A stretch of DNA of 8,601 nucleotides from DUZB01 sp964407525 (GTDB lineage Bacteria > Desulfobacterota > DSM-4660 > Desulfatiglandales > Desulfatiglandaceae). The notes beneath the pieces are model-generated. The model was not told where the DNA came from, made no database searches, and saw only the letters and a program-made list of their open reading frames with translations. The DNA lies in assembly GCA_964407525.1 (NCBI GenBank), contig CAYOWC010000218.1, forward strand, positions 1 through 8,601, read 5' to 3'. Position numbers and translations under genes: made by a program. Shown one piece after another: positions 6,614 through 8,601 of this stretch (position 1 is its first letter; the number at the start of each line of letters is the position of its first letter).

Positions 6614-6778
6614 ATCGATTAGTCAGCAATTCTCATTATGAGTTCTATTTTATCCCAAAAGGCTGTGTGAGTGGCATCTTGCCACGACTTTTCGCGGCTG
6701 GAACCCACCCAACTGACTATGGACAAGAGCCCTCCCGCAGAGGGGTTTTTTCAAAATTAGAATTGCTGATCGATTAGT
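6614..6778. mobile_element. MITE-like element (145 bp, 6624-6768) with 10-bp target-site duplication
   Basis: The core 6624-6768 ends in inverted repeats: CAGCAATTCT (6624-6633) and AGAATTGCTG (6759-6768) match perfectly, and the match extends inward to 16 of 18 positions (6624-6641 against 6751-6768). Directly outside both ends is the same decamer ATCGATTAGT (6614-6623 and 6769-6778). Terminal inverted repeats exactly abutted by an identical 10-bp direct repeat are the footprint of DNA transposition. The element is too short for a transposase, so it should be non-autonomous. A 10-bp duplication and ends starting with CA would suit an IS4-like parent, but this is only inference. Inside are a small hairpin GTGGC-ATCTT-GCCAC (6671-6685) and a terminator-like hairpin (6730-6751). 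Confidence 0.8.
6730..6751 (+). terminator. Rho-independent terminator-like hairpin inside the MITE-like element
   Basis: CCCTC (6730-6734) pairs with GAGGG (6740-6744) around a 5-nt loop CCGCA, and after one more G six Ts follow (6746-6751). This is a compact, GC-rich rightward terminator shape. No rightward gene lies just upstream, so it may be cargo of the element; it would shield the ligase gene from stray rightward transcription. Confidence 0.55.
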
Positions 6779-6786
6779 TGTCATTC

Positions 6787-6815
6787 TTGACATACCCGAT
6801 ATCTTATCATATGAA
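6787..6815 (+). promoter_or_regulatory. Sigma70-like promoter for the acyl-CoA ligase gene
   Basis: A perfect -35 box TTGACA (6787-6792) is followed after 17 nt by TATGAA (6810-6815, four of six matches to TATAAT) in an AT-rich tract. Transcription would begin near 6822, giving a leader of about 110 nt before the ligase start. The -35 box begins 9 nt after the right direct repeat of the MITE-like element. Confidence 0.55.
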
Positions 6816-6920
6816 TATATTTTTATAAACCATATCTATAAAGCATTTTAAAAAAGGATAGAAACCAGGAGCCTCCCCCAAAAAAATATTATTACATGGC
6901 AGGAAACAACTATAACGTAC

Positions 6921-6926
6921 AAGGAG
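6921..6926 (+). promoter_or_regulatory. Ribosome-binding site AAGGAG that sets the ligase start
   Basis: AAGGAG ends 5 nt before ATG at 6932. An in-frame ATG at 6896 would add 12 residues but has no purine-rich site before it, so 6932 is preferred. Confidence 0.8.
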
Positions 6927-6931
6927 AACTC

Positions 6932-8601
6932 ATGACCACATCAAACCCTTATCTCAATAAACCCTGGCTGGCCCATTATGACAAGGGCATTCCTGAGTTC
7001 GTGGATTATGAAGAGGTCTGTATTCCCGAATTCTTGAACCGTTCCGCAGAAAGATTCCCTGACAACATGGCACTCCTGTTTCAAGGATACAAGATAACCT
7101 ACAGAGAACTAAAACAGATGGTTGATCGGTTCGCCGCCTGCCTGTCGGATTTCGGCATTCAAAAAGGTGACAGCGTAGCCATCCTGCTTCCCAATATCAT
7201 ACCATGCGTTGTCGGGTATTATGCCATCTTGAAAATCGGCGCCACGGCGGTTATGAACAATCCCCTGTACACGGACAGGGAACTGGAGCATCAATTTAAC
7301 GATTCCGGATCCAAATTACTCATTACGCTGGATCTCCTGGGAAACCGCATGATTGACCTGCGCCCCAAAACCAGCATCAAGCAGATCATTTACACATCCA
7401 TAGGCGACTATCTTCCTTTTCCCAAGAGCCTGCTTTTCCCCCTCGTCGGCAAGAAAAAAGGGTTGAAAGCCGATGTCAAATCAGCCGCTGACGTTTACAA
7501 ATGGAAAAGTGTCCTATCAAGTTCCACCGGAAATGCACCGGATGTGACCTTGTCTTTTGACGATACGGCTATGTACCAGTACACGGGCGGTACCACCGGC
7601 GTTTCAAAAGGCGTCATGCTGACACATAGCAATCTGAGCAAACAGGTCCAGCATATTCGAGCCTGGTTTCCCATGCTGAACGATGGGGAAGAAATTATGT
7701 TAGGAGCTTTGCCTTTTTTCCACGTCTTCGGGCTCTCAACGGCCATGAATTTCTCCATCTATGCGGGTTGGGGCAACATCCTGGTACCTAAACCCCAGCC
7801 TGAGGCACTATTGGAAACCATCACCAAATTCAAACCTACCTTTGCGCCTCTCGTACCCACCATGTTCATCGGTTTGCTCAACCATCCGCAAATCGGCCAG
7901 GCAGACCTGACAAGTATTAAAGGCTGTTTTTCAGGCAGTGCGCCCCTGCCGGTAGAAGTCATACGGGATTTCGAGAAAAAGACAGGGTCTGTCATCGTGG
8001 AGGGATTTGGCATGACGGAATCATCCCCGGTAACGCACATCAACCCTTTTAACGGGAACCGAAAAGTCGGAAGTATCGGTTTGCCCATTTCAGATACCCT
8101 GTGTCGTATTGTCGATCTGAATGACGGGGAAACAGATCTCCCCCTGGGGGAACCCGGTGAACTGCTTCTCAAAGGCCCACAAGTCATGAAAGGCTACTGG
8201 AACAAACCGGAGGCAACCGCTGAAACCCTGACGGATGGATGGCTCCATACGGGTGACATCGGAACGATGGATGAGGATGGGTATTTTTATATTGTCGACC
8301 GTAAGAAAGATATGATCATCTCCGGCGGCTACAATGTGTACCCAAGAGATATCGAGGAAGTGTTTTTTGAACATCCCAAGGTCCTGGAAGCAGCAGCTCT
8401 CGGTGTTCCCCATCCCAAACGGGGAGAGCAGGTAAAGGTTTTTGTGGTCTTGAAAGAAGGGGAAACAGGCACAGAAGAAGAATTCATAACCTACTGCAAG
8501 GACAAACTGGCTGCGTACAAACTCCCGACCATCATCGAGTTTAAGGAAGAACTGCCTAAGACCAATGTGGGAAAAGTCCTTAAAAAGGATCTGAGATCTT
8601 A
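6932..8601 (+). CDS. Long-chain fatty-acid--CoA ligase-like AMP-binding enzyme (3' end cut by the window)
   Basis: ANL-superfamily adenylate-forming enzyme expected to activate a carboxylic acid with ATP and join it to CoA; FadD-like by overall pattern. From ATG 6932 there are 556 full codons and the two bases TA, so the stop (TAA or TAG) probably lies one base beyond the edge, and the protein is essentially complete and of normal FadD length. Motifs in order: P-loop YTGGTTGVSKG (217-227), LPFFHVFGLS, GFGMTE (358-363), TGD (440-442), VDRKKDMIISGGYNVYP (455-471) with the hinge region, and the acyl-adenylation lysine Lys548 in TNVGKVLKK. The N-terminus 'KPWLAHYDKGIPE' is usual for FadD-type proteins. 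No signal peptide is seen. Its own promoter and a strong ribosome site suggest an independent unit divergent from the S1 gene. The acyl substrate (long chain, or another acid such as an aromatic) is not readable here. Confidence 0.92.
   Translation, partial: MTTSNPYLNKPWLAHYDKGIPEFVDYEEVCIPEFLNRSAERFPDNMALLFQGYKITYRELKQMVDRFAACLSDFGIQKGDSVAILLPNIIPCVVGYYAILKIGATAVMNNPLYTDRELEHQFNDSGSKLLITLDLLGNRMIDLRPKTSIKQIIYTSIGDYLPFPKSLLFPLVGKKKGLKADVKSAADVYKWKSVLSSSTGNAPDVTLSFDDTAMYQYTGGTTGVSKGVMLTHSNLSKQVQHIRAWFPMLNDGEEIMLGALPFFHVFGLSTAMNFSIYAGWGNILVPKPQPEALLETITKFKPTFAPLVPTMFIGLLNHPQIGQADLTSIKGCFSGSAPLPVEVIRDFEKKTGSVIVEGFGMTESSPVTHINPFNGNRKVGSIGLPISDTLCRIVDLNDGETDLPLGEPGELLLKGPQVMKGYWNKPEATAETLTDGWLHTGDIGTMDEDGYFYIVDRKKDMIISGGYNVYPRDIEEVFFEHPKVLEAAALGVPHPKRGEQVKVFVVLKEGETGTEEEFITYCKDKLAAYKLPTIIEFKEELPKTNVGKVLKKDLRS

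Noticed and set aside
5833..6777. 314-codon plus-strand open frame opposite the S1 gene
   Set aside because: It is antisense to a gene with clear S1 repeats on the other strand; its translation is Phe/His-rich with no recognisable domain, has no ribosome site, and runs into the MITE-like element. It is a codon-bias shadow.
6816..6920. Riboswitch in the ligase leader
   Set aside because: The leader is AT-rich with no stable paired core and no motif I can match to a known riboswitch.
7759..8413. Minus-strand frames opposite the acyl-CoA ligase
   Set aside because: They lie within the continuous ligase frame, which contains all the expected adenylation motifs; no ribosome site or domain supports them.

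Overview
The window holds a rightward four-gene cluster, a fused glycosyltransferase gene, a leftward gene for an S1-domain RNA-binding protein, and a rightward acyl-CoA ligase gene that runs off the end. Base composition is moderate. The gene types point to a Gram-negative anaerobe, most likely a deltaproteobacterium / Desulfobacterota: a NitT/TauT-type ABC importer, a fusion of two transferase families linked to rSAM/selenodomain proteins, an S1 homologue with an acidic N-terminus, and a FadD-like ligase. This placement is inferred from remembered family resemblance, not from a marker gene.

Layout. At 18-3420 (+), a periplasmic solute-binding protein, an inner-membrane permease, an ATPase and a 6-phosphogluconolactonase follow one another; the last two junctions are 4-bp overlaps (TTGA, ATGA), so this looks like one translationally coupled operon. 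At 3421-3710 lies a gene-free stretch with a strongly self-complementary, nested inverted repeat that resembles a small non-autonomous mobile element. At 3711-5000 (+) is a two-domain glycosyltransferase (TIGR04282 + TIGR04283 type). At 5001-5061 is a short convergent spacer with tandem 8-bp repeats. At 6546-5062 (-) is an S1 protein with five S1 repeats. At 6547-6931 is a divergent promoter region holding a 145-bp element with terminal inverted repeats and a perfect 10-bp direct repeat on both sides (MITE-like), a rightward terminator-like hairpin inside it, and a good sigma70-like promoter. At 6932-8601 (+) is the long-chain acyl-CoA ligase, whose stop codon appears to lie just outside the window.

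How the genes relate. The first three genes make a complete importer of the nitrate/sulfonate/taurine class whose substrate cannot be read from sequence. The lactonase in the same operon belongs to the oxidative pentose phosphate pathway and has no evident link with the importer. The other three genes look like independent units. I found no clear new multi-gene system. The most interesting material is non-coding: two different candidate MITE-like elements within about 3.3 kb of each other.
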